A DNA stretch of 64,000 nucleotides, from assembly GCF_900015215.1 (NCBI RefSeq), contig NZ_LN555523.1, forward strand, positions 1,492,381 through 1,556,380, given 5' to 3'. Source of the DNA: Romboutsia ilealis. GTDB taxonomy: Bacteria > Bacillota > Clostridia > Peptostreptococcales > Peptostreptococcaceae. Below, piece after piece: positions 41,491 to 51,215 of this stretch. The position numbers were made by a program, and so were the translations under genes. Positions within the stretch are counted from its first letter, which is position 1; each line of letters starts with the position of its first letter. The notes beneath the pieces are model-generated. The model was not told the DNA's origin. It saw nothing but the letters and a program-made list of their open reading frames with translations, and ran no database searches.

Positions 41491-41665
41491 ACCACACACA
41501 ATTAAACACATTTTTTGGAGATTGATGACTATCCTAAAGATATAAATCTATACTTTAAGATGAGTTAACCCTATTTACTATTAGAGCTACTATACACAAT
41601 AACATATTTTTATTTTATCATAGCCATAACCTATTGTAAATTATTGTAATTCGCCATATTTCTAC

Positions 41666-42706
41666 TTAATTTTTTGGATACTTCTCAAACCACTCTTCAC
41701 TTTCTTCATATCCAGTTAATAAATCCATTGAAATATTTTCTAATAATTCTTTAAGCTCAATTACATCAATCCATTCTTTAGGTATATTATCACTCCCTAA
41801 ATATGCACCTAAAATATTACCACAAATAGCCCCTGTGCTATCACTATCTCCATCATGATTAACTGAACAAATTAATGCTTTTTTAAAGTCATTCTTATAT
41901 TTTAAGCTGCTATATATAGCTATGGCTAATGCATCTTCTCCAACCCATCCTTCACCAAGCATTCTTATAGCATCTGTATCTACTAAATCATTTTCAGAAA
42001 GTTTAACTGCTTTTTCTACTATCTCTACACACTCACAATGTCCGTCCATATCCCTTGCAAATGATATAGCATGTTCTATAGCTTCATCAATTTCCATACC
42101 TTCAATAATGCATGATATTATACAAGATAACATTCCTCCACTAATGTATCCACTTGGATGCCCATGTGTTAATGCGGCGCAATCACATCCTAATCTAAAT
42201 GCTTCTTTCTTATCATACATAAGTCCTATCGGTGCTACTCTCATAACTCCACCACACCCTTTGCTATTATTTATAGGGTCTCTTATACTCCCCATTTCTT
42301 CTTTGCATAATGAAGTTAAACAAGTATTTCCTGCACCTCTATCTTCATACAATTCATCATATTTTAATAAATAGCTATTATATGTACACTCATCATATCC
42401 ACTTGTATCTATATTTCTTTGTGTAAAGTACCACCTTAAATAGGCATTGTATACTACAGCGGGTATATAACATCTACCTTTTTTGCAATTTGCTCTTAAT
42501 ATTCCTTCTGCCGTAAATAAAGTCATTTGGGTATCATCAGTTATTTCTGCAACACCTTTATCATTTAAAGTCAAATTAGTTATTCCATTACTTCCATATG
42601 TAGCCTTAATTACTTTAAGTTTTTTTAATTCTATAGGATGACCTAAAGCGTCGCCTATAGCTCCACCTAATATGCACCCCTTATAATATTTTTCATCTCT
42701 TTTCAT
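41666..42706 (-). CDS. ADP-ribosylglycohydrolase family protein
   Basis: 346 aa. The metal-binding motifs of DraG/ARH enzymes are present: GCILGGAIGDALGHPIEL, TDDTQMTLFTAEG with paired Asp, and late DGDSDSTGAICGNILGA. These enzymes remove ADP-ribose from Arg or Ser, or related substrates. No ART toxin or nitrogenase regulator is adjacent, so it may serve general ADP-ribose turnover or phage-defence countermeasures (inference). SD AGGAGTAATAGT precedes ATG. It is monocistronic or co-transcribed with nothing visible. Confidence 0.9.
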   Translation of the reverse strand: MKRDEKYYKGCILGGAIGDALGHPIELKKLKVIKATYGSNGITNLTLNDKGVAEITDDTQMTLFTAEGILRANCKKGRCYIPAVVYNAYLRWYFTQRNIDTSGYDECTYNSYLLKYDELYEDRGAGNTCLTSLCKEEMGSIRDPINNSKGCGGVMRVAPIGLMYDKKEAFRLGCDCAALTHGHPSGYISGGMLSCIISCIIEGMEIDEAIEHAISFARDMDGHCECVEIVEKAVKLSENDLVDTDAIRMLGEGWVGEDALAIAIYSSLKYKNDFKKALICSVNHDGDSDSTGAICGNILGAYLGSDNIPKEWIDVIELKELLENISMDLLTGYEESEEWFEKYPKN

Positions 42707-42762
42707 ACTATTACTCCTATAAATTAAAATAATATCTATAAATAATATGAAAAAATTTAATA

Positions 42763-43536
42763 TTATATGTTTTTATAAGTAAGCATATATTCCATACTTT
42801 TAACTAAATCTATAATACTAGTTGGATATTCTCGTATCATATAATACAATCTTCCTGATATTGAGCTAGTAGAACAAATTCCTTCATTTTCTATACCTAA
42901 AATACTGGCAATAAGTCTTCCTCTAAATAAATGATAATCACTAGTCACTATAAGAACTTTTCCTTTATTGTTTATATTATCTAGTATTTTTTTACTATAT
43001 ATAATATTTTCTAATGTAGTTGTGGCCTTATTTTCTTCAATAATATTATTTGAATTAACTCCATTAGATATCAAATAATTTTTCATTGCTAAAGCCTCAG
43101 TGATATTTTCATCATTACCTTGACCTCCAGATACTATTATATTTACAGACTTATGTTTGTTGTAATACTCTATAGCCTTATCAAGTCTTAATTTTAATGT
43201 ATTAGAAATTTCAGTGCCATTTACCTTAGCCCCAAGAACTATCATTGTATCTATATTATCTACTTTATCTGCATCTTTTGTTTCATTTATATTTAAAAGT
43301 ATCAATCCTTCTAATAATAAAAATAAAGACACAAATATGATTATTATAACTTTATATATATTATAAATTATATTTAAATGCTTGCTTTTACTACATAAAT
43401 CCCTCATAGAAAAAACTATATATATAAGAGCCATAGATACTATTAAAAATATAGATGAAAAACTAATTCCCCATTCAAGTATAGATAGTACACCTATAAT
43501 AATCATAGCAGACATTATGTATTTTCTTTTGTTCAT
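42763..43536 (-). CDS. YdcF/DUF218-family membrane protein
   Basis: 257 aa. Three membrane segments at the N-terminus (about 6-30, 30-45, 55-80), then the DUF218 domain: MIVLGAKVNGTEISNTLKLR, VSGGQGNDENITEA, TTLENIIYS and TSDYHLFRGRLIA. YdcF/SanA-type proteins act at the envelope, in some species in peptidoglycan or vancomycin-barrier functions. SD AAGGAGATAAAT precedes ATG. The catalytic role is not established. Confidence 0.85.
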   Translation of the reverse strand: MNKRKYIMSAMIIIGVLSILEWGISFSSIFLIVSMALIYIVFSMRDLCSKSKHLNIIYNIYKVIIIIFVSLFLLLEGLILLNINETKDADKVDNIDTMIVLGAKVNGTEISNTLKLRLDKAIEYYNKHKSVNIIVSGGQGNDENITEALAMKNYLISNGVNSNNIIEENKATTTLENIIYSKKILDNINNKGKVLIVTSDYHLFRGRLIASILGIENEGICSTSSISGRLYYMIREYPTSIIDLVKSMEYMLTYKNI

Positions 43537-43566
43537 ATTTATCTCCTTAAATTAATATTTATATAA

Positions 43567-43610
43567 AATTCGCTTCGCTTGAGCAACGTGTCGGCGAAGC
43601 ATTTCAAAAT
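43567..43610. repeat. dispersed intergenic repeat, core only
   Basis: AATTCGCTTCGCTTGAGCAA, then CGTGTCGGCGAAGCATTTCA, a clean block A copy 32 bp from the 3' end of the TetM-like gene. Confidence 0.85.
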
Positions 43611-43641
43611 GGCAAATTTCATACTGATAATATTGTTAATG

Positions 43642-45636
43642 CTATTTACATAGACAATGCATATGAGTTTTTGCTTCATTTCCCTTTACAACATATGCTT
43701 GTCCCTTAGAACAAAATATAGAATTAGAAGTATATTCTATGTCACTATCTTTATCATAATTTCTTTTTTCTAATACCTCTTCAGTATTATGACATATATC
43801 ATATCCATCAAATATGTAACTAATAGAACCTGTTCCCTTACTGAAAGATACAATTTCAAGAGAATAATCCATAAATGTAGCTACTGGACCCCTTCCATTT
43901 ACTATGGCTAAATTCTCATTAATAATAGGAGGTTCAAACTCACCACTCATTTTAGAAATATCAGACATAACCCTTCCAACATAATCAATAGCTATTTCTA
44001 TACTAAATTTATAATAAGGCTCAAGCAATATATTTTTAGTGTTCTCAAGACCTTGTCTTAAAGCTCTAAAAGTAGCTTCTCTAAAATCTCCACCACTAGT
44101 ATGTTTATTATGAGCTCTACCTGTAAGTAATGTTATATTTACATCAGTTAAAGGATATCCTCCTAATATTCCCTTATGATCTTTTTCAAATATATGAGTC
44201 TTAACTAAATTTTGATGACCTAAAATTAAATCATCCACATGGGCAATACTATCAAAACTTACCCCACTATTTCTATCGTTTGGAGTAATCCTTAAATGTA
44301 CTTCAGCATAATGACCTAATGGTTCAAAATGACCATATCCAATTATTTCACTTTCTATTGTTTCTTTATAAAGTATTTCGCATGGACCAAATTCAACATC
44401 TATATTAAATCTATTTTTCACTATAGCTTTTAATATTTCAAGTTGTATTTTTCCCATAGCATGAATATGTATTTCCTTTAATGTTTCATCCCAAACTACA
44501 TTTAATGCTGGTTCTTCATTGTTTAGTATATTAAAGTATCCTAATACCTCTCTTATATTTAAACTATTATCAAATATAACCTTAGATTTTAATGTTGGAA
44601 CCATTTCTAGATTATTTTTTACTTTAAATTTACTTAGTTTAACTTCTGATATATTATGGCTTAAAACCAAGTCACCAATACTAGCTTTACTTAATCCACA
44701 TACAGCAAAAACTTCTCCTGCATAAGCTTCATTTATAGATGTATATTTGTTAGAATTATATATCCTTATTTCATTTATCTTTTCATTTACATTATTTCCC
44801 TGGCTATAATTTACTTCATCTTTAACCTTAATACTTCCTTGTAAAGCCTTTATATATGTAATTCTATTTTTATTATCATCATATTTTATCTTATACACCT
44901 TGCCTATAAATTCATATTCTTTGTTATAATTTGTATAAGTTAAATAATCTAATCTTTTAATAAATTCATTTATACCAATATCTTGTATCGCTGAACCATA
45001 CATTAATGGATAAATATTAGATTCTTTTATCATTTTTTTCATAGTATCTATCCATAAATCTTTATCATAATCTTCTTCTAAATATCGTTCAAATAAATAA
45101 TCATCTCTTTCAGCTATAAATTCTATAATATCTTCATTTAAGATATTATCTAAATCTAGGTTTAAATTATCACTTATATTTATAACATCACTAGTTAAAC
45201 TATTTTTTATATCACTTATAACTTCATCTAAGTTAGCTCCTTCTCTATCTATTTTATTTACAAAAAATATAGTAGGAACATTATACTTTCTAAGCAATCT
45301 AAAAACTGTCTTAGTATGTGATTGAACTTTTTCTATTGCACTTATTATAATTACAGCATAATCCATTATACCAATAGACCTTTCCATATCTGGAGAAAAA
45401 TCTATATGTCCTGGTGTGTCTATTAAATAGTAATTAGATTCATTATATTTAAATGTTGCTTGTTCTGAAAATATTGTTATTCCTCTTTGTTTTTCTATAT
45501 CATGATTATCTAAAAATGTATCTTTATTATCAACTCTACCTCTTTTTCTTATTGCATTTGTATGATAAAGAAGTTGTTCACAAAATGTGGTTTTCCCACA
45601 GTCTACATGTGCAAGTATTCCTATTATCTTATTCAT
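43642..45636 (-). CDS. TetM-like translation-factor GTPase
   Basis: 664 aa, EF-G-like. GTPase motifs: AHVDCGKTT (G1), RGIT (G2), DTPGHID (G3), NKID (G4), GSA (G5). The domains follow the order of ribosomal protection proteins of the TetM/TetB(P) group, ending in GNEAKTHMHCLCK. The family removes tetracycline from the ribosome, but chromosomal clostridial homologues may have other translational roles. It shows normal AT-rich composition and no flanking mobile genes, so it looks native rather than acquired. No tetM-type leader attenuator was seen in the short 5' region. SD AGAGGTG precedes ATG. Confidence 0.8.
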   Translation of the reverse strand: MNKIIGILAHVDCGKTTFCEQLLYHTNAIRKRGRVDNKDTFLDNHDIEKQRGITIFSEQATFKYNESNYYLIDTPGHIDFSPDMERSIGIMDYAVIIISAIEKVQSHTKTVFRLLRKYNVPTIFFVNKIDREGANLDEVISDIKNSLTSDVINISDNLNLDLDNILNEDIIEFIAERDDYLFERYLEEDYDKDLWIDTMKKMIKESNIYPLMYGSAIQDIGINEFIKRLDYLTYTNYNKEYEFIGKVYKIKYDDNKNRITYIKALQGSIKVKDEVNYSQGNNVNEKINEIRIYNSNKYTSINEAYAGEVFAVCGLSKASIGDLVLSHNISEVKLSKFKVKNNLEMVPTLKSKVIFDNSLNIREVLGYFNILNNEEPALNVVWDETLKEIHIHAMGKIQLEILKAIVKNRFNIDVEFGPCEILYKETIESEIIGYGHFEPLGHYAEVHLRITPNDRNSGVSFDSIAHVDDLILGHQNLVKTHIFEKDHKGILGGYPLTDVNITLLTGRAHNKHTSGGDFREATFRALRQGLENTKNILLEPYYKFSIEIAIDYVGRVMSDISKMSGEFEPPIINENLAIVNGRGPVATFMDYSLEIVSFSKGTGSISYIFDGYDICHNTEEVLEKRNYDKDSDIEYTSNSIFCSKGQAYVVKGNEAKTHMHCLCK

Positions 45637-45714
45637 ATTTCACCTCTTTAAATCCCTCTTATATTAAGTACTATATCATCAAATTAATTTATACAATTAA
45701 TTATATTATATATA

Positions 45715-45752
45715 AAAGGAGTACCACAAAATATTATTTGTGTATACTCCTT
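45715..45752 (-). terminator. terminator of RpiR-family gene
   Basis: AAGGAGTA-CACAAA / TTTGTG-TACTCCTT stem, about 40 nt past the RpiR stop. On the minus strand it is followed by TTATATATA, so moderate strength. Confidence 0.7.
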
Positions 45753-45792
45753 CTAAAGTTTATTATCCAATTTATACTAAGCTTATTATCAT

Positions 45793-46671
45793 CTATTTAT
45801 CATAAACAGAATATTTTTCCCAAATAGCTTCTAAATCATCAAAATGTTGTTTTATATCTTCTTTTTCTTTCATACCAACTGATACTATAAGTGCATTTGC
45901 TATACTTAAAGCTGGAACTAAAGAGTCAACAAATGATGCCATATTACTCTTAACTAATAATAAGTTATCTGTAAAAGATGCAACTGGTGCAAATAAACTA
46001 TCTGTTAAAGATACTATATGAGCTCCTTTTTCTTTAGCATAACTTACTATCTGGTATGATTTCTTAGAGTATCTAGGGAAACTTACAGCTATTAAAACAT
46101 CATCCTCATTTATCTTTACAACTTGTTCAAAAGCATCTCCCATATCTGTTCTTATAACATGAACACTGTCTAATATTATACCTAGATAAAATCCTAAATA
46201 CTGAGCTATGGTAAATGAACTTCTCATTCCTACTATATAAATTCGCTTTGCTTTTAATATTCTATTTGATGCTTCTTCAAAAGCTTTTTCGTCAATTTCG
46301 TCTAAAGTGTCTTTTATGTTATCTATATCACTCTTTACTATTTTTTTAAGTATTGCAGAATCATCATTAAATTCCTTTATCATATCTACTCTTTGTACTG
46401 TTGTTAATTTATTTTTTATAAGTTCTTGAAGAGCATCTTGAAGTTTAGGATATCCAGAATATCCTAAGGCATTTGCAAATCTTACAACAGTAGATTCACT
46501 AACCCCTACCGTTTCTCCTAACTTACAAGCCGTCATAAATGCAACTTTATCGTAATTTTTTAATATATATTGTGCTATAAGTTTTTGTCCCTTACTAAAC
46601 CTTGTATATTGTGATTGTATATGCGATATTAAATATTTGCTATCTTTTACTTCTTGCTTTGAATCTTTCAT
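45793..46671 (-). CDS. MurR/RpiR-family regulator with SIS domain
   Basis: 292 aa. The N-terminal HTH_6 (1-80; FMTACKLGETVGVSESTVV, NALGYSGYPKLQDALQEL) and a SIS sugar-phosphate isomerase domain (about 115-250; IYIVGMRSSFTIAQYL, VLIAVSFPRYSKKSYQIV, VSLTDS). Such regulators sense phosphosugars. No sugar genes are adjacent on either side; its operator targets may be elsewhere. SD AAGGAGAAATC precedes ATG. Upstream lies a MITE-like element (46824-46951). Confidence 0.9.
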   Translation of the reverse strand: MKDSKQEVKDSKYLISHIQSQYTRFSKGQKLIAQYILKNYDKVAFMTACKLGETVGVSESTVVRFANALGYSGYPKLQDALQELIKNKLTTVQRVDMIKEFNDDSAILKKIVKSDIDNIKDTLDEIDEKAFEEASNRILKAKRIYIVGMRSSFTIAQYLGFYLGIILDSVHVIRTDMGDAFEQVVKINEDDVLIAVSFPRYSKKSYQIVSYAKEKGAHIVSLTDSLFAPVASFTDNLLLVKSNMASFVDSLVPALSIANALIVSVGMKEKEDIKQHFDDLEAIWEKYSVYDK

Positions 46672-46823
46672 GATTTCTCCTTTGATTAAATAAATCTATA
46701 ATTAATTTTTAAATTTTCTGTATATTGCAAAAATATTCTTTTACTATTAATATTATATCATCTTTTGCATAAATTTTAATATATTATGTGAAATATTTTT
46801 TATTTTTTGAAAACATTTTCTAA

Positions 46824-46951
46824 TTAATCTGTTGTGCTAGTTATTTTACTACACATATTGAAATTACTACATAAAGTTTTTTACAAAGAATATAAACTAT
46901 TCTAAACTCTAGTGTTTTAAATAATTAAATCCAACTAGCACAACGAGTTAA
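46824..46951. mobile_element. 128-bp MITE-like element, copy B
   Basis: Left end TTAATCTGTTGTGCTAGTTA, right end ACTAGCACAACGAGTTAA, same orientation as copy A. The interior aligns with A with scattered changes and no open frame. Flanked by TAA/TTATA, a possible short target duplication. Confidence 0.88.
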
Positions 46952-47090
46952 TTATATATTAAATATATTCTTTTAATGATTTTACTTTATTTTCCAAATT
47001 ACTCTCATTCTTTGATTCTATAATTCATGGTACTTATATCTGCTTTTCATATACATTTTATCTTTCTTATTTTCTAAATTACAAAAATAT

Positions 47091-47131
47091 AAAAAGCTAT
47101 GAAATTAAGTTTCTTCTAATTTCATAGCTTT
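47091..47131 (-). terminator. terminator of sensor kinase operon
   Basis: AAAAAGCTATGAAATTA / TAATTTCATAGCTTTTT, 17-bp stem just after the kinase stop. Confidence 0.93.
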
Positions 47132-47138
47132 TACATAT

Positions 47139-49196
47139 TTAATCTATTAAATTAAATTCTACAACTGACTTAAATAAATCTCCATCTATATCTATCTCAA
47201 ATCTACCACCTTGGGCATTTACTAAGTCTCTTGCAATAGCAAGACCTAACCCACTACCTTCAGTATTTCTAGACTCATCGGATCTTTTAAATCTTTCCAT
47301 TATTTCTTCAGGGTCAAAATTTAATTCATAAGATGATATATTTTTCATTGTCAGTTTTACTTTATCATCCTCTTCAATTATATCAATATATACTCTAGTA
47401 TTGTTAAGTGAGTATTTTGATATATTACTTAATAAGTTTTCAAGAACTCTATATAATTTTTTTCCATCTGCCATTATATAAGTCTTTTCTTCTGGTACTC
47501 TTAGCTTTAAATCTAAATTAGCATTTGATAACTTTTCTTCCATCTCACCTATAGCTTGTCTTAAAAGTTGAGTTATATCTATTTTTTCCATATTAAGCTC
47601 TAAGTTACCACTACTTGCCTTACTAGCTTCAAATAAATCTTCTATTAATACCTTTAATCTTTTAGACTTTGAATCTAATACATTTACATAATCTTTAATA
47701 TGTTCAGGTTTTATATCCTCTTCTTTTTTTATTAATTCTATATAGTTAATTATAGAAGTTAAAGGTGTTTTTAAATCATGGCTTACATTAGTTATAAGTT
47801 CTGATTTTAATCTTTCACTTTTTAACTGATTATATATTGCCTTATCAAGACCTTCTCCTATATTATTTATATTTTCTGCTAAGTTGCTAAAATTATCATC
47901 ACCTATAATATCTAGTTTATAATGTATGTCCCCACCTTTTATACGCTCAGTTCCTTCCATTATATAACTTAAGTACGATAGCTTTTTAATTAAGTAATAA
48001 ACATATAGTACAACAATAGTTAAACTAAGTATTGGTCCAAATAAAAATAACAATAAAGTACTTCCAAATAAAAATCCTATAAACCAACCAATTGTTCCTA
48101 CTCCTACACTTAATGCTGCTAATATTATAACTCTTTTAGCTAGTGGAATTGATTTTGTTACTTTATTAATATCCTTAAGTTGTTTCTTTCCTAATATTAA
48201 TAATCTAACTATTAAACTAGTTTTTAATATTTCTATAGGTTTATCAAAGCTTTTTATTTCTTTTCTTAATATATAAGCTATTGCAAGTAAACCAAATATC
48301 CATATAAAAGTATATGCTAAATGTTCTAGTGAACCATAATAATAACCATAATATCCAGTTTCTATAGTTTCAAGTAAAATACATAGTAAACATATATCTA
48401 GTAAAAAATAAATCTCTAAAGGTATTATTTTATAAAGTTTTAAGTAAAAACTATTTCTATCCAAAACTTCACATTTCATTTTTTTGTATATTACTATTGA
48501 AATTATAAATAATATTAAAGATATTATAGCTGATACTATTATAATTTTAAAATAAATTACTTCATTATCAAAATCATTTTTTATCTCTGAAACCTTATCG
48601 TAATAACCATAATTTTCAAAGTTTTGATTAATTGATATACATACTTCAAAATCATATAAATTGTAAGTTAAAACATCTCTTAATTCTTTATTTACATTTA
48701 CCTTTTTAAATATCTCATCTTTGATTTGCTTGGTATAGCTAATAACATCATTATTAGATGATAAGTCTACATCACATTCACCTTTTATATTTTTCTTAAA
48801 GTCTTCTATACTTTTATAATTAGTATTAGAATAAACCTCATTAGTATCTTTATTTATAGCTATATATTTCATATTTTTTATATATGATAATTGTTTTTTG
48901 GCAGAATCTTTTGCTTTCTCATAATGCTCTTTAAATTCATAATTTCTATTATCATTTTCATCCATTATAGATGTACTTGTCCAATATAATAATGGTCTAA
49001 TTAAAGCTTCATCGAAAGCTTTACTCTTGTAAAAATCATCTTCTATAAGCTTTTTATCCTCATGCATATAACTTGTCATAACACCTCTACTATTATTTAT
49101 AATAAAGTTAAAAGCAGGTATCAGTGCTACTATTAATGACAAAGATATCATTGCTGTGATTAAAAAAGCAAATTTTAACTTTTTATTTTCTTTCAT
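47139..49196 (-). CDS. sensor histidine kinase
   Basis: 685 aa. TM1 (about 9-32), a ~180-residue extracellular sensor region, TM2 (215-238), then an unusual block of about five or six further membrane segments (250-420), a HAMP-like linker, HisKA with phospho-His473 (SHDLKTPLTSI) and HATPase_c (ENLLSNISKYS; GSGLGLAIARDLV). The polytopic region between sensor and HAMP is atypical for this class and may sense lipids or a partner protein. It is downstream of a response regulator and a tiny membrane protein. SD AAGGAGAGAGT precedes ATG. Confidence 0.92.
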   Translation of the reverse strand: MKENKKLKFAFLITAMISLSLIVALIPAFNFIINNSRGVMTSYMHEDKKLIEDDFYKSKAFDEALIRPLLYWTSTSIMDENDNRNYEFKEHYEKAKDSAKKQLSYIKNMKYIAINKDTNEVYSNTNYKSIEDFKKNIKGECDVDLSSNNDVISYTKQIKDEIFKKVNVNKELRDVLTYNLYDFEVCISINQNFENYGYYDKVSEIKNDFDNEVIYFKIIIVSAIISLILFIISIVIYKKMKCEVLDRNSFYLKLYKIIPLEIYFLLDICLLCILLETIETGYYGYYYGSLEHLAYTFIWIFGLLAIAYILRKEIKSFDKPIEILKTSLIVRLLILGKKQLKDINKVTKSIPLAKRVIILAALSVGVGTIGWFIGFLFGSTLLLFLFGPILSLTIVVLYVYYLIKKLSYLSYIMEGTERIKGGDIHYKLDIIGDDNFSNLAENINNIGEGLDKAIYNQLKSERLKSELITNVSHDLKTPLTSIINYIELIKKEEDIKPEHIKDYVNVLDSKSKRLKVLIEDLFEASKASSGNLELNMEKIDITQLLRQAIGEMEEKLSNANLDLKLRVPEEKTYIMADGKKLYRVLENLLSNISKYSLNNTRVYIDIIEEDDKVKLTMKNISSYELNFDPEEIMERFKRSDESRNTEGSGLGLAIARDLVNAQGGRFEIDIDGDLFKSVVEFNLID

Positions 49197-49208
49197 ACTC
49201 TCTCCTTT

Positions 49209-49418
49209 TTAATTAAACAGTAAAATCTTATATAATAAAAAATTCAAAATTCCAATTATGCCTATTGTAAGCGCTAAATTTATGTTTATTAGCTTAAAGC
49301 ATATTATTACCCCTAAAACTTGAGTAATCATAAACATAGCTAAAATAAAAATACAATTAAATATAAGGCTTTTATTTTTTAATATTTTCCCATTATAATT
49401 TTTCAATTTTATATCCAA
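49209..49418 (-). CDS. 69-aa two-helix membrane protein in TCS operon
   Basis: Two hydrophobic helices (about 18-36, LIFNCIFILAMFMITQVLG; 47-67, LALTIGIIGILNFLLYKIL) with a basic N-terminal cytosolic tail. It overlaps the response-regulator 3' end by 26 nt and is followed by the kinase after 12 nt, so it is co-expressed. The start is uncertain: a TTG at 49418 or another TTG a few codons on. Such small accessory proteins between regulator and sensor can tune kinase activity (inference). I know no family name. Confidence 0.65.
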   Translation of the reverse strand: MDIKLKNYNGKILKNKSLIFNCIFILAMFMITQVLGVIICFKLININLALTIGIIGILNFLLYKILLFN

Positions 49419-50091
49419 CGCCCCACACCACCTTTAAATACCTCGGTTCTTTCGGATTAATCTCAATTTTTTCTCTTATCCTTCTGATATGTACTGCAAC
49501 AGTATTTTCAACATTAAAGCTTTCTTCATTCCATACTTTTTCGTATATCTCATCTATAGAAAATACTCTTCCTTTGTTAGATAATAATAACTTTAATATT
49601 TTAAATTCTATTGGAGTTATTTTTACAATTTCTCCATCAACTTTTACTTCCTTTGTTGATATATTAAGTTCAAGTCCTCCACTTTTTAATATATCTTTAT
49701 TAAAATTATCATTATTATAGTTGCCTAGAGTAACATATCTTCTTAAGTTTGACTTAACTCTTGCTATAAGTTCTAATAAATTAAATGGTTTTGTTATATA
49801 ATCGTCTGCACCTATATTTAATCCTATTATTTTATCTGTATCTTCACTTTTTGCCGATACTAATATTATTGGTATATTTTTTTCTTCTCTTATTTTTATA
49901 GTCGCCTTTATTCCATCTAATTTAGGCATCATTATATCCATTAATATTAAATGGATTTCTTTTTCTACTAAAATTTCTAACGCTTCTATACCATTGTATG
50001 CTTTAAATATATTGAACCCTTCATTTTTTAAATATATTTCAATCGATTCAACTATTTCCTTATCATCATCTACTACTAATATGTTATACAT
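49393..50091 (-). CDS. OmpR-family response regulator
   Basis: 232 aa. Receiver domain with acidic pocket D8-D10, phospho-acceptor D52 (LMDIMMPKLDG), Ser/Thr in LVSAKSE and Lys in ITKPFN; the C-terminal winged helix (VKITPIEFKILKLLL; NTVAVHIRRIREKIE; VWGVGYKIE). First gene of the operon, overlapping the small membrane protein. Target genes are not evident nearby. SD GGGGAGATACA precedes ATG. Confidence 0.95.
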   Translation of the reverse strand: MYNILVVDDDKEIVESIEIYLKNEGFNIFKAYNGIEALEILVEKEIHLILMDIMMPKLDGIKATIKIREEKNIPIILVSAKSEDTDKIIGLNIGADDYITKPFNLLELIARVKSNLRRYVTLGNYNNDNFNKDILKSGGLELNISTKEVKVDGEIVKITPIEFKILKLLLSNKGRVFSIDEIYEKVWNEESFNVENTVAVHIRRIREKIEINPKEPRYLKVVWGVGYKIEKL

Positions 50092-50442
50092 TGTATCTCC
50101 CCTTTTTATAAATTACTTCTCACTGTATTATACATTAAAATCACATCCTTTTATAATTTATATTGATTATTAACTTTTACTATATATTTATAATAAGATA
50201 AATTTCTTACGTAATTATTAACTAAATTCTTACGATTTTCTTACAAAAAAAAATAGAACTTTCTAAATATGAAAATTCTACTTTTAATAAATTTATCTTC
50301 TTACTAAAAGTTGCATTGTCTTTTATATCATCATAAATGGTTTCACATATACGTCTGCTAAAACATAGTATAGATAACAATCGCTAGTTATATCTAATCC
50401 ACTATACTTACCTCTTTTCTATAACAAATTCCAAAATATTAT

Positions 50443-50510
50443 AAAAAGGCATTTCAAAATATATTAATAAGATTTATATCTCATAAATATCTATTTTAAA
50501 ATGCCTTTTA
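50443..50510. terminator. bidirectional hairpin between TCS and mnmM
   Basis: AAAAAGGCATTT / AAATGCCTTTT with extra inner pairs. The remaining 50092-50618 is AT-rich with no visible gene. Confidence 0.75.
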
Positions 50511-50618
50511 GTTTATATAATTTTTATTTGTATTATGTTTGCCTAATATAAAATATTATACCAACATTGTATAATTATATATTAAAAATATCAATAATTT
50601 TCAATCGATTATACAAAT

Positions 50619-51206
50619 TTATTTTATATATTCTTTTTTCTTCTCTATTAAAACAAGCTGTGGTGGATTATTTATTTGATTTATAAATCCACATTCTAAT
50701 ACGTTAAATTCATTTTGATCAAGATTTTTTACAAATTCATAAACACTATTTTTCTCTTCCATTCCCCCTTCATGCCCTGTGTATATTGCTATACTTATAA
50801 CTCCATGAGGTTTTAATAAATTTAAAGAATGTTTAATGGCCTTAATAGTAGTTTCTGGCTTTGTGATTATATTATGATCAGCTCTTGGTAGATATCCTAA
50901 GTTAAATAAAACACAGCTTACCTCTCCTTCAACATACTTGTCCATATTTTCATGACCATCAAGTATTAACTTAACTCTATCGCTTAAATTTTCTTTATCT
51001 AACCTTTTTTTAGTAGATTTAAGAGCAGTTTCTTGTACATCAAAGCTATATACAAAACCATCTTCTCCAACCTTCTCTGCTAAATACTTTGTATCGTATC
51101 CATTTCCCATAGTAGCATCAACTACTATATCACCTTCATTTATAACTTTTTCTAAATATAATTTATTTATATCTGTAATCTTAGTTAAGCACTTTCCTAA
51201 TTTCAT
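50619..51206 (-). CDS. mnmM: class-I SAM methyltransferase, YtqB/MnmM-like
   Basis: 195 aa. SAM-binding VVDATMGNGYDTKYLA (27-42) and a D-x-Q motif, then the NLGYLPRADHNIITKPETT block, which matches the rRNA_methylase/YtqB family. YtqB of Bacillus is MnmM, which methylates nm5s2U34 of tRNA. It is 10 nt downstream of the pseudouridine-synthase gene, a coherent RNA-modification operon. SD GAGGTGTGGT precedes ATG. The assignment rests on family recognition. Confidence 0.8.
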   Translation of the reverse strand: MKLGKCLTKITDINKLYLEKVINEGDIVVDATMGNGYDTKYLAEKVGEDGFVYSFDVQETALKSTKKRLDKENLSDRVKLILDGHENMDKYVEGEVSCVLFNLGYLPRADHNIITKPETTIKAIKHSLNLLKPHGVISIAIYTGHEGGMEEKNSVYEFVKNLDQNEFNVLECGFINQINNPPQLVLIEKKKEYIK

Positions 51207-51215
51207 ACCACACCT

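Noticed and set aside
41922..42374. Rightward open frame opposite ADP-ribosylglycohydrolase
   Set aside because: Shadow of catalytic-domain codons, with no start signal.
43642..45636. Acquired tet(M)-type resistance element
   Set aside because: No conjugative or transposon genes, no tet(M)-like leader, and base composition equal to neighbours; family is TetM-like only.
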